Of a stretch of DNA of 43,469 nucleotides, positions 16,804 through 23,007 are shown piece after piece (within the stretch, counting starts at the first letter, position 1; each line of letters starts with the position of its first letter). Position numbers and translations under genes: made by a program. The DNA is from a virus: positions 1 through 43,469 of the IMG/VR virus record IMGVR_UViG_3300032893_000109; one strand, 5' to 3'. The notes below the pieces were generated by a model. The model saw only the letters and a program-made list of their open reading frames with translations. It did not search any database and was not told the origin of the DNA.

Positions 16804-17529
16804 TCAGTACCACTGTTGGCCCATGAGTGGGAGGCTGCCCCCCGGTGAATTGTCGACGAACGTTGCGATGACGCCCTGCGACGTGAACTGCGATGAGTCG
16901 GCAGTCCACGACCATGTCGCCGAAACCGCTGCAGTGGACGATACCGATTTCCAAGCGATCTCGGTTCCGACATTGACCGCCGTATCCTGATCGGCATATA
17001 GCGAGGCGTAGCCGGTCGGCGGGTCGCTGATTCCGGCGTTCGCGAGGCCGGTATTGCTCGCCAACGCGGTGGCGACGAAAACGATTTCGTTCGCGTTCGT
17101 CAGGGTCGGGGTAGTTCCCGACGATCCCGACGTCGACGACGCGGCGCTGTTGTTGGTCGAACTCGACGACTTGTCGAATGATCCGAGACCGGACCATTCG
17201 TCGATCGTCATGTGCCCGTAGACGGCACCGCTCGCCGGCGTGAACGTGATCGTATGCGAGCCAGCATTCGCATTCGGCACATAATAGATCGCTGCGCCGA
17301 CGCATGAAAAACTGACGCCGGCCGACGCGCAGGTCGGAGCGATCGCGACGCTTAGGGTGCCATTCGAATCGGTCGGCGTCGTCGGAACAACCGTGGTATT
17401 TCGGTTCGAATCGAGGTAACAGATCGTGATGACGAGCGTGTTGCCGCCCGTGACGCCGCTGATCGTCGCCGACAGCGTCGCGCCGCCGGTCGCGGTGCCG
17501 GGTGTGGCGGATTGAACTTTCGTTGCCAT
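16804..17529 (-). CDS. Beta-sandwich surface protein, 241 aa
   Basis: Begins MATKVQSATPGTATGGATLS, then NTLVITICYLDSNRNTTVV, resembling the opening of the 625-residue surface protein (a G-[DN]-L-x-V strand followed by a loop). The middle has a Ser/Thr linker (SSSSTNNSAASSTSGSSG). It ends with beta strands and GVIATFVDNS. Likely a tail or capsid decoration protein with an Ig-like fold. No enzymatic motif seen. Confidence 0.65.
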   Translation of the reverse strand: MATKVQSATPGTATGGATLSATISGVTGGNTLVITICYLDSNRNTTVVPTTPTDSNGTLSVAIAPTCASAGVSFSCVGAAIYYVPNANAGSHTITFTPASGAVYGHMTIDEWSGLGSFDKSSSSTNNSAASSTSGSSGTTPTLTNANEIVFVATALASNTGLANAGISDPPTGYASLYADQDTAVNVGTEIAWKSVSSTAAVSATWSWTADSSQFTSQGVIATFVDNSPGGSLPLMGQQWY

Positions 17530-18204
17530 CTAAAACGACGTCGCCGTGAAATCAGTCCATGAAAAATTCGCGTTGAGCGATCCCGTCTCATTCCAAAAGC
17601 CGATGCCTGGATTACCCGATGAAAAGTACGAACCGCCGTTGGCAACAGCCCATGCTTGCAAATCAACCGACGTGCCCGAGCCGCCGCCGCTGATCGTCCA
17701 ATTGATCGGCGTTCCATTTTGCGTGACGGTGATGACGGAACCGTTGATCGTGGCAACCCACACGTCGCCATCGGCGTGCGTCGTAGATGAATCGGCGATG
17801 ACGGTGTAACTATTCTTCGCGCCGTTCCACCGAACGATGTGCAGCAAGCCACCGTTCGCCGTGATGTCGACCTCATATCCCCGCGCGTTGTGCGCCGAAA
17901 TGTCGTAGCGCAGCAACAGTTCGACTTCGAGTCCTGAAATGCTGCCGCTGACCGATGCCGTCGCTTGAACTTGGTGGTTCGCCCAAAAACCGGACAGACA
18001 GCCGATCGAATCAATGTAGTTCGTGCCATCGAACGCCGTCATGGTGGCGTAAGCCACACCACCGCTTTTCTGTGGGTCCGTCCAATCGAGCCCCGTCGCG
18101 AGGCCCGTGCGCCACACGCCGCTCTCCGACAATGGATTCTCGGTGCCCGTAAACGTCGTCGAATACGACGGCGGCGACACGATCACTTTTCTAATCGCCG
18201 CCAT
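17530..18204 (-). CDS. Lectin-like (concanavalin-type) surface protein
   Basis: 224 residues. The alternating strands and short loops (TGLDWTDPQKSGGVAYATM, LEVELLLRYDISAHNARGYE, HIVRWNGAKNSYTVIAD, DVWVATINGSVITVTQNG) look like a LamG/glucanase-type jelly roll, often a carbohydrate-binding unit in phage adhesins. It ends in WTDFTATSF, typical of the closing strand of that fold. No catalytic residues identified. Its position between other adhesion proteins suggests host-surface binding. Confidence 0.65.
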   Translation of the reverse strand: MAAIRKVIVSPPSYSTTFTGTENPLSESGVWRTGLATGLDWTDPQKSGGVAYATMTAFDGTNYIDSIGCLSGFWANHQVQATASVSGSISGLEVELLLRYDISAHNARGYEVDITANGGLLHIVRWNGAKNSYTVIADSSTTHADGDVWVATINGSVITVTQNGTPINWTISGGGSGTSVDLQAWAVANGGSYFSSGNPGIGFWNETGSLNANFSWTDFTATSF

Positions 18205-18243
18205 GTCACCGCTCGATGGTGAGATCGAACGTGCCGTGAATCC

Positions 18244-18615
18244 TTATTGGATGGACACACCCGTTGGCGTTTGCGGAATCAGCGGAATCGCAAAAGGGAG
18301 TGCCGTCGTTTTCGCCGACTCAGCGCCTCCGTTGGTTGCGACTGTCATTTGCAGGGAGTGCGAGCCACCGAGGATTTGACCTTGCGCAAACGTGAATGTC
18401 GTCGCCGGCACCGCGACCGCTTGCACCATCACGCCATCGACATAGAGCCGCGTTTCCTTGAGTGCGGCCGTTCCACTGGCGGCAATGGTACTGCCGTCCG
18501 TGTTCTTCGTCGGTAGCGTCCAAGCCGCGACACACGTTCCCGTCGTGCAGTCAGCGAACGCCAAAGTTGGTTCGAGGCCCAAGAGTACGGCCAGAATGAA
18601 TAGGGAACGTCGCAT
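18244..18615 (-). CDS. Secreted protein with signal peptide and fibronectin-III-like strands
   Basis: 123 residues. Positively charged start, hydrophobic core (SLFILAVLLGLEPTLA) and cleavage-like AFA-DC give a classical Sec signal peptide. The rest has strands such as ETRLYVDGVMVQAVAV and SLQMTVATNGG resembling an Fn3 or Ig domain. ATG preceded by GAGG seven bases upstream. Export to the periplasm is unexpected for a virion protein. It could act at the cell envelope during infection (inference). Confidence 0.6.
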   Translation of the reverse strand: MRRSLFILAVLLGLEPTLAFADCTTGTCVAAWTLPTKNTDGSTIAASGTAALKETRLYVDGVMVQAVAVPATTFTFAQGQILGGSHSLQMTVATNGGAESAKTTALPFAIPLIPQTPTGVSIQ

Positions 18616-18660
18616 GTCTTTACCTCGTTGATCCCGTCGTGATGTTGTTTGATCGCGTCG

Positions 18661-18676
18661 AGTTCCACGTGGAACG
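18661..18676. promoter_or_regulatory. parS-like palindrome
   Basis: The perfect 14-bp palindrome GTTCCACGTGGAAC (18662-18675) equals the core of ParB binding sites known from bacterial chromosomes such as Pseudomonas. It lies in the short space between two leftward late genes. No parA or parB gene is seen in this phage, so any binding would be by host ParB. Could be coincidence. Confidence 0.5.
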
Positions 18677-18694
18677 CGCGCCTTTCCTCATCCG

Positions 18695-18835
18695 TCAGCG
18701 CTTTTTGCGCGATTTCGTTTTTCGCACCGGTTGCTTGAATCCATCCGTCGCGTAGTACGCGACCACCTGTTTCTTCGTGAACTTGCGCCCGCTCGGCGAG
18801 ACGTAGCTGTTGGCGCCGGTTTTCTTGAACGGCAT
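18695..18835 (-). CDS. Small very basic protein, 46 aa
   Basis: From ATG 18835 overlapping the TAA of the lipoprotein gene (TAATG). Begins MPFKKTGANSYVSPSGRKFT and ends KTKSRKKR. The lysine/arginine-rich tail and the small SPSGRKFTKKQV motif occur in small phage basic proteins of unknown role. Nucleic-acid binding is plausible from charge only. Confidence 0.6.
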   Translation of the reverse strand: MPFKKTGANSYVSPSGRKFTKKQVVAYYATDGFKQPVRKTKSRKKR

Positions 18836-19062
18836 TACGGCGTGCTCGGCGCGGCCGGATGATTCGTGGTCATCGGTGCCGTGCCTTCCGGCCAGCATTC
18901 CTGTTGGAAATGGCCAGCGCCGCCGAGGCCCGTCATCGTCGCGCTCAGTTGCGCGTCGATCGTGGTATGGCAATTCGCCTTCACGTCCTTCAAGAGCGTG
19001 GCGAAGTCGGTCGACTGGCAGCCGGCGAGCGCGAAGATCGCGAGGAACGCTGTGCGCTTCAT
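18835..19062 (-). CDS. Small lipoprotein (o-spanin candidate)
   Basis: 75 residues. N-terminus MKRTAFLAIFALAGCQS carries a lipobox (L-A-G-C15), predicting lipid attachment. Mature part short with two further cysteines and a proline-rich tail. It follows the holin-like gene with overlap, so a role in outer-membrane disruption (Rz1-like) is plausible. It is longer and less proline-rich than typical Rz1, so this is tentative. Confidence 0.6.
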   Translation of the reverse strand: MKRTAFLAIFALAGCQSTDFATLLKDVKANCHTTIDAQLSATMTGLGGAGHFQQECWPEGTAPMTTNHPAAPSTP

Positions 19063-19310
19063 TTCTTCACCCGGATCGTTTCGGTGGATCTGAGGCGAAA
19101 GTAGATCGTCGCGACGGTCACGATCAGACCGACGATGGCCAACTGCTTCGCCGGATCATCGAGGACGTGCACACCGAAGATCGTCAGCACGCCGGCAAAC
19201 GAGCCGACCAGTTGCGTCCAAATGACCGTCGACTGATACCATGGGATCACATCGACGGGCGGGGTGGGCTGCTCGAGCGGCGGCTGTTCGACCGGCGGTG
19301 ATTCGCTCAC
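19059..19310 (-). CDS. Putative holin
   Basis: 83 residues. Proline-rich N-terminus, two transmembrane helices (about residues 28-48, STVIWTQLVGSFAGVLTIFG, and 56-72, QLAIVGLIVTVATIYF) separated by a short polar loop, and a basic C-terminal tail (RLRSTETIRVKK). This is the class II holin layout. It sits beside a lipoprotein gene in the late cluster. Size and topology fit a holin that permeabilises the inner membrane. Confidence 0.7.
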   Translation of the reverse strand: MSESPPVEQPPLEQPTPPVDVIPWYQSTVIWTQLVGSFAGVLTIFGVHVLDDPAKQLAIVGLIVTVATIYFRLRSTETIRVKK

Positions 19311-19313
19311 CGG

Positions 19314-19529
19314 TCAACAGCCTTTGTGCATCGGCGCGCGCGTTGCCCGATCGGTGCCGGTGAATTCGTTCACGCCGGGTGCCTTGGCGCGCACCTTCGA
19401 CACGCCTTGCGTGGCGAGCCACGGCTGCGGCATGGCCATTCTACCCTGAGATTTCTTCGCCATCGGGCAATCCTTCGATTGGTGACCTTCACGCCCGCAC
19501 AGGAAACACCAAAGGCGCTCAGCGTGCAA
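19314..19529 (-). CDS. Small protein with CCHC zinc knuckle (start uncertain)
   Basis: 71 residues if translated from the TTG at 19529. Residues 8-21 read CFLCGREGHQSKDC, a perfect C-x2-C-x4-H-x4-C zinc knuckle as in retroviral nucleocapsids, followed by Pro. A second start, ATG 19463, has an ideal SD (GAAGGA, seven bases upstream) and would give a 49-residue basic protein without the knuckle. The knuckle match argues that the longer form is made. No SD is evident for TTG; its start lies in the 3' end of the upstream mini-gene, so coupling is possible. Confidence 0.55.
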   Translation of the reverse strand: MHAERLWCFLCGREGHQSKDCPMAKKSQGRMAMPQPWLATQGVSKVRAKAPGVNEFTGTDRATRAPMHKGC

Positions 19530-19614
19530 GCCAGTTGGCCAGATCGGACGCGCCGTAGAGCAGCAAGCCGAGCACGCCCGCGATGATGAGCGCGCGCTCG
19601 AATTGCGGCGACAT
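19519..19614 (-). CDS. 31-residue membrane peptide
   Basis: ATG at 19614 overlaps the TGA of the DUF3310 gene (TGATG). Almost entirely one hydrophobic helix (ALIIAGVLGLLLYGAS) with a short polar start. An in-frame extension to 19941 is only the shadow of the DUF3310 gene. Small single-helix proteins in this place may regulate holins (inference). Confidence 0.45.
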   Translation of the reverse strand: MSPQFERALIIAGVLGLLLYGASDLANWLAR

Positions 19615-19934
19615 CAAGACTTTGGCCGCTTTGCGTCGGTCCGCAGCAAGAAATCTGGAATGTCCAATGTTCGCAGTTCGACGTCTTTCGCCGAAACGTC
19701 GGTCAGTAGCGGCGGTTCGCATGTCTCCCCCTCGATGTGCTCGATCAACAAATCCAAGTAGTGCCGCGCCTTCCTCAGATCGTCGACACCGCCCTTCTGA
19801 CTGTAGCGGGTGACGTACTTCACGACGTTGCCTTCGGCGAAGCCGAGACGATTCTTGAAGATGTACTCGATCGGTTGGATCGGCAGATTCTTGTAGTGCT
19901 TGCCGCCAATCTGCTCGTCGATCGCGCGCGCCAT
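19614..19934 (-). CDS. DUF3310 family protein (putative nucleotide-metabolism associated)
   Basis: 106 residues. The conserved core HYKNLPIQPIEYIFKNRLGF, then EGNVVKYVTRYSQKGGVDDL and KARHYLDLLIEH, is diagnostic of DUF3310, a helical phage family of unknown biochemistry often annotated as nucleotide kinase-like. It is the first gene leftward from the large control region, so it leads the late transcript. The C-terminal extension of about 35 residues is unrelated to the family core. Confidence 0.85.
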   Translation of the reverse strand: MARAIDEQIGGKHYKNLPIQPIEYIFKNRLGFAEGNVVKYVTRYSQKGGVDDLRKARHYLDLLIEHIEGETCEPPLLTDVSAKDVELRTLDIPDFLLRTDAKRPKS

Positions 19935-20008
19935 AACTCACCCGTCAGATTTTCAAAAAATCTTGGCAAAAATTTTTCGGTTACGCCACACATTTCCGGC
20001 CCAGCGCA

Positions 20009-20071
20009 GAAAACAGCGAGAACGAAGTGCCCGGCACCCGCCGGATTTTGAAAAGTAGCGAGATCGAAGTG
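20009..20071. repeat. Pair of imperfect direct repeats
   Basis: A copy at 20009-20029 (GAAAACAGCGAGAACGAAG then TG) and one at 20050-20071 (GAAAAGTAGCGAGATCGAAG then TG) differ at few positions. Their starts are 41 bases apart, close to four helical turns, as expected for two operator sites bound on one face of DNA. Confidence 0.6.
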
Positions 20072-20235
20072 ATGGCCGGGCGGCGCCGATGCGTCGTGGG
20101 GTGGTCACCGGTCAGGCGTGTTCATGGGGTCGCCGTCTGCCGGACGGGCTGGCGGTCGCCGATCCGCGCTGGTAGCGGAGTCACAGACGACGAACGAGCG
20201 CGATCGATAGACGACGTCGATCGACATCGCCGAAC

Positions 20236-20256
20236 GCGATAGGCACGACCTATCGC
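20236..20256. promoter_or_regulatory. Operator-like dyad
   Basis: Perfect 8-bp inverted repeat GCGATAGG / CCTATCGC around a 5-base spacer CACGA, inside the noncoding control region. Suitable for a dimeric regulator. The protein that binds is unknown. Confidence 0.5.
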
Positions 20257-20320
20257 CGGCGCGTGCCGACGGGTGACATCGCCGACAGCGAAGCGGGGTC
20301 AACGGTTTGAGGGGTAGATG

Positions 20321-20377
20321 GATATCGTTCGTCGGTCGGCCGGAACATGAACGACGTCGATATTAGTTGATATCGAC
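20321..20377. promoter_or_regulatory. GATATC box cluster upstream of the early promoter
   Basis: GATATC at 20321-20326 and an inverted repeat GTCGATAT / ATATCGAC at 20356-20377 with a 6-base spacer. Similar GATATC boxes flank the promoter pair at 34355-34380, suggesting one regulator may act at both control regions. Confidence 0.45.
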
Positions 20378-20415
20378 AAAGCACAGAATTCATGCGGCTC
20401 GCCGACGAACGGTAC

Positions 20416-20443
20416 TTGACGTCGTGTCGTCTGCCTGCATACT
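20416..20443 (+). promoter_or_regulatory. Sigma70-type promoter of the rightward early operon
   Basis: TTGACG at 20416-20421 and CATACT at 20438-20443 with a 16-base spacer. The expected start near 20450 leaves a leader of about 40 bases before an excellent ribosome site (AAGGAG) and ATG 20491. Host RNA polymerase would suffice. Confidence 0.6.
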
Positions 20444-20490
20444 TGGCGAACGTTTCGACACGTCGTCGAACGGATCAAGGAGCAACGACC

Positions 20491-20691
20491 ATGACCTACC
20501 AGCAAGCACTACTCGCCCATCTCCTTCGAACCAACGAACAGCAAGTCGCCTCATGCGACGCGTTCGTCGCACTACCCTCGGCGGAAACCGATGCCGAACG
20601 CGCGCAATGGAGTCTGCTCAATGCGCGCTTCCAAGCCGATCTCGCGGCCTGCCAAGTCGCGCTTCACTATCACCGGCAGATTGCGGAGTAA
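20491..20691 (+). CDS. Small early protein, 66 aa
   Basis: ATG at 20491 preceded by AAGGAG with an eight-base gap; a longer in-frame start at 20392 lies before the promoter and is rejected. Helical (MTYQQALLAHLLRTNEQQVA; RFQADLAACQVALHYHRQIA). First gene after the early promoter, so probably made immediately on infection. No recognised family; host takeover is possible. Confidence 0.7.
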   Translation: MTYQQALLAHLLRTNEQQVASCDAFVALPSAETDAERAQWSLLNARFQADLAACQVALHYHRQIAE

Positions 20692-20697
20692 ACGACA

Positions 20698-20778
20698 ATG
20701 ACACTCGCGATCCTCGCACTCTGCACGCTGACCGCACTGCCCATCGCTCGCGCAATCGTTCGCGCGCTGGGGGTGTAA
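20698..20778 (+). CDS. 26-residue hydrophobic peptide
   Basis: ATG 20698 has GGAG nine bases upstream, overlapping the stop region of the previous gene. Encodes MTLAILALCTLTALPIARAI and six more residues. It would insert in the membrane or act as a leader peptide. It fills the short gap between two early genes in the same direction. Confidence 0.4.
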   Translation: MTLAILALCTLTALPIARAIVRALGV

Positions 20779-20782
20779 CGTG

Positions 20783-21274
20783 ATGACGTACCAAGACACC
20801 AACGACGAACTTCGCTACTGCGCGACGGCGATTCGCGAGCGCGACCCGTCTATTTGTCGCGACCCCGCGCAATTCGATTGCGTGATGTCGGAATACCTCG
20901 ACTTGCAATCGATCGGCGCGCGCCGGCGCTCGTTTGGCGCGCAAGCAATCGCATTCCAAGCGGCCGCCAACATGCTGCGCGACGGTTCACGAGACAAAGC
21001 GTGCACCGTCCTACTCGAGACCGCGCGCGAACTCGACGAAGCAACTATGACGCGCCTAGCAATCGGAACGCGCATCAAAATGCATGCCGCTACGTCGGAA
21101 TGGAAGCAAGGAGACCGCTACGGCACCGTCGTCGGATACGGGCGCAAACGAATGTACGCGTCGCACGATCGCGGCCGCGTGAATATCGACCTTGTCGCGC
21201 CGTTGCGCGTCATGCTCGACAAAAGCGGCCGGACGGTACACGTTCACCCCGAAAACGTGTTTGTGGTCGATTGA
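20783..21274 (+). CDS. Early protein with C-terminal SH3-like barrel, 163 aa
   Basis: Starts at ATG 20783 (a GTG one codon earlier is also possible) after GGGGG. N-terminal 100 residues are helical (MTYQDTNDELRYCATAIRER; GAQAIAFQAAANMLRDGS). The C-terminal 70 residues form short strands (AIGTRIKMHAATSEWKQGDR, YGTVVGYGRKRMY, VNIDLVAPLRVMLDKSG, HVHPENVFVVD), like a KOW/SH3-type barrel. The N-terminus shares MTYQ with the 66-residue gene. Function unknown. Confidence 0.7.
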   Translation: MTYQDTNDELRYCATAIRERDPSICRDPAQFDCVMSEYLDLQSIGARRRSFGAQAIAFQAAANMLRDGSRDKACTVLLETARELDEATMTRLAIGTRIKMHAATSEWKQGDRYGTVVGYGRKRMYASHDRGRVNIDLVAPLRVMLDKSGRTVHVHPENVFVVD

Positions 21275-21284
21275 TCGCAGCGCC

Positions 21285-21307
21285 AAGCCCCGACGCGTTC
21301 GGGGCTT
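21285..21307 (+). promoter_or_regulatory. Intercistronic hairpin
   Basis: Perfect 9-bp stem AAGCCCCGA / TCGGGGCTT with loop CGCGT, nine bases after a stop and before the SD of the DUF932 gene. There is no T-run, so it is probably an mRNA-processing or stability element or a weak attenuator. Confidence 0.5.
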
Positions 21308-21345
21308 GCCGGTGCAATCCGCACCAATCAAGGAGAACGTTCGAC

Positions 21346-22391
21346 ATGGCTACTCTCAATCAAGTCTCGCACCAATGGATGACGCGTCCGGACGATCAGC
21401 GCTTTGTGTCGTTGCTCGACATGCAAGCGGCGATGCGCGCGTACCGACAGAACTCGGTCGCTCGTGTCGTGCCCTCGAACAAACTGCGCGCCGTTCCGGA
21501 CGTCGACAATCGCGGACTGTTGCTGCAAGGTCCGAACGGCGGCGACGTCGACGTGTCGCACTGGGCATTCGGTCAACTCGCGCAACGTTCGGGCGCGCCG
21601 GCAGGGTACTTGCGCGACCTTCCCGCACCTTTGGCGGCCGATTGCATTAACTACGGACTGTCACAGCGTGACATTTCGGACGTAGGGGTGTTGCTGACGC
21701 GCTACGGGCGTATCTGGAATTCAACGATTGTCGACGCGTTGATTCAACGATTCGGCGACGGCATTACGGGCGATTTCCGCGTGCCGGGCGAGTTCGGTCA
21801 ACACGTCGACGTGACGAAGGCAAACACCACGCTGTACGCGTCGGATCGTGACATGTTCGTTTTCCTCTGCGACGAACGGAACCGCATCGACATGCCGAAC
21901 CGGCGCGACGGGCAACCGGGATCACTCGCGCGAGGCTTCATCGTGTGGAATTCGCAAGTAGGGTCGGCAACGTTCGGCGTGACGACGATGCTATTCGACT
22001 ACGTGTGCCGCAATCGGATCATCTGGGGCGCCGAAGGCGTTCAGGAATTCCGCGTCCGTCACACCGCGTCGGCGCCCGAGCGTTGGATCCACGAAGTCGC
22101 ACCGGCGATCGAAGCCTACGCGCAATCATCGGCGTCCGGCATCACGGCGGCCGTCACGCATGCACAGCACGCGCGCATCGACAACCTAGACACGTTCCTC
22201 GCGCAACGCTTCACCAAGGCAGAGATCGCAGGCGCGCGCGCGCCGCGCATGCGGCCGACGAAGGGCGCCCGATGGAAACGCTGTGGGATGTCGCCACGGG
22301 CGTCACGGCATACGCCCGCGGGATTGGGTACCAGAACGAACGGGTCGAACTCGAGCGCAAAGCGGGCAAGATCCTGGCTCTCGCAGCGTGA
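21346..22391 (+). CDS. DUF932 protein with apparent frameshift at a GC dinucleotide tract
   Basis: ATG 21346 with AAGGAG eleven bases upstream. About 348 residues if the frame is restored. Landmarks: WAFGQLAQRSGAPAGYLRDL, RYGRIWNSTIVDALIQRF, DMFVFLCDERNRIDMP, GFIVWNSQVGSATFGVTTM, CRNRIIWGAEG, the DUF932 (phage/plasmid-like) pattern. The frame breaks at about 22231-22248, in a run of alternating G and C. The expected C-terminus (METLWDVATGVTAYARGIGY then ERVELERKAGKILAL) is in the -1 frame and ends at 22391. As sequenced, the first frame runs on to 22659. Removing one GC unit or adding one base restores the gene. Error, mutation or phase variation are all possible. Confidence 0.75.
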
Positions 22392-22467
22392 GAGTGTAGC
22401 GGCCGAACGGGCGCGCCTGCGGCACCCGTTTCCCGCTGCACTTTCGCAGCGATACCGGAAATCACGG

Positions 22468-22659
22468 ATGACCCAAAAACCCTTGACCGAAGACGAAGCA
22501 GCACGCCGCATTCTCGAAAGTGTGCCCGCGTCACTGCGTAGCGAAGTCGCCAAGTCGCTGCGCGCCATCCAACTCACCAACTGGCTCGCGGGCTGGACCA
22601 TAGGCGCATCGCGTTCGGCGCGCGCCGACGAGCGCGACGAAGGTAACCAACCCACCTAG
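22468..22659 (+). CDS. Small early protein, 63 aa
   Basis: ATG 22468. Begins MTQKPLTEDEAARRILESVP, then LRSEVAKSLRAIQLTNWLAG: two amphipathic helices and a charged tail. It is in the same frame as the read-through from the broken DUF932 gene, so in the present sequence it is also the C-terminus of a 437-residue fusion. SD is weak (GGAAA). A strong terminator follows 17 bases after the stop. Confidence 0.55.
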   Translation: MTQKPLTEDEAARRILESVPASLRSEVAKSLRAIQLTNWLAGWTIGASRSARADERDEGNQPT

Positions 22660-22675
22660 ACGAGTCTCCTTGATA

Positions 22676-22718
22676 GGCGCCGGCGGGGTTTTCTGATATC
22701 GCCGGCGCCTTGTTTTTT
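22676..22718 (+). terminator. Intrinsic terminator of the rightward early operon
   Basis: A 10-bp stem GGCGCCGGCG / CGCCGGCGCC with a 14-base loop, followed by TTG and six T. It cleanly ends the operon before the AT-rich region and the 3' end of the convergent PrimPol-helicase gene. Confidence 0.9.
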
Positions 22719-22719
22719 G

Positions 22720-23007
22720 GTCACAAGTCACACCGGTCCCCTTAGCCCCCTGTATTTGTACAGATAAGAACAATTCTTAAATAGCTTCTAGAGATACCCT
22801 TACTTTGGGTGTGACAGTGTGACTGACTCTACTCTAAGCCAATGCCGATGCGGGTTTGAACCGGTCACACCCGCGCCGAATCGTCAGTGACTTTTTAGGG
22901 GGTCGGTGTGACTGTCCAAGGCGGTCCGGTCAGTTTCGCGACCTTCTGCGTCGGGTCGCCGTTCTTGAGCAGTTCTGTCACACACACCGAATTTTCGCCG
23001 GTGTGAC
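22720..23007. other. Candidate replication origin: AT-rich core with GTGTGAC motifs
   Basis: Seven copies of GTGTGAC or its complement GTCACAC lie here (22727, 22809, 22817, 22864, 22906, 22977, 23001), most beside CCGG or GG, plus a near copy GTCACAA at 22720. Two are in tandem with 8-base spacing; the last two form an inverted repeat. Between them 22751-22796 is about 74% A+T in an otherwise GC-rich genome and contains small dyads (CTGTA/TACAG, TAAGAA/TTCTTA). The rightward part overlaps the end of the PrimPol-helicase gene. Function inferred. Confidence 0.5.

Larger units (their letters stand above)
19935..20490. promoter_or_regulatory. Main divergent control region (no convincing gene)
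   Basis: This 556-base stretch separates the leftward late genes from the rightward early operon. Short ORFs on both strands look like composition shadows. It holds an AT-rich patch with a dyad (AGATTTT/AAAATCT, 19947-19963) and palindrome AAAAATTTTT (19968-19977), two imperfect 21-22-base direct repeats, a GCGATAGG/CCTATCGC dyad, GATATC boxes and a rightward promoter. No leftward sigma70 promoter of good quality is evident, so late transcription may need an activator. Confidence 0.75.

Noticed and set aside
18429-18668. Leftward ORF starting at GTG 18668
   Set aside because: Its first 18 codons look coding-like, but the rest is an out-of-frame shadow of the secreted-protein gene and no end is plausible.
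20854-21345. In-frame upstream extension of the DUF932 gene
   Set aside because: Overlaps the well-formed 163-residue gene in another frame; ATG 21346 has a strong ribosome site.
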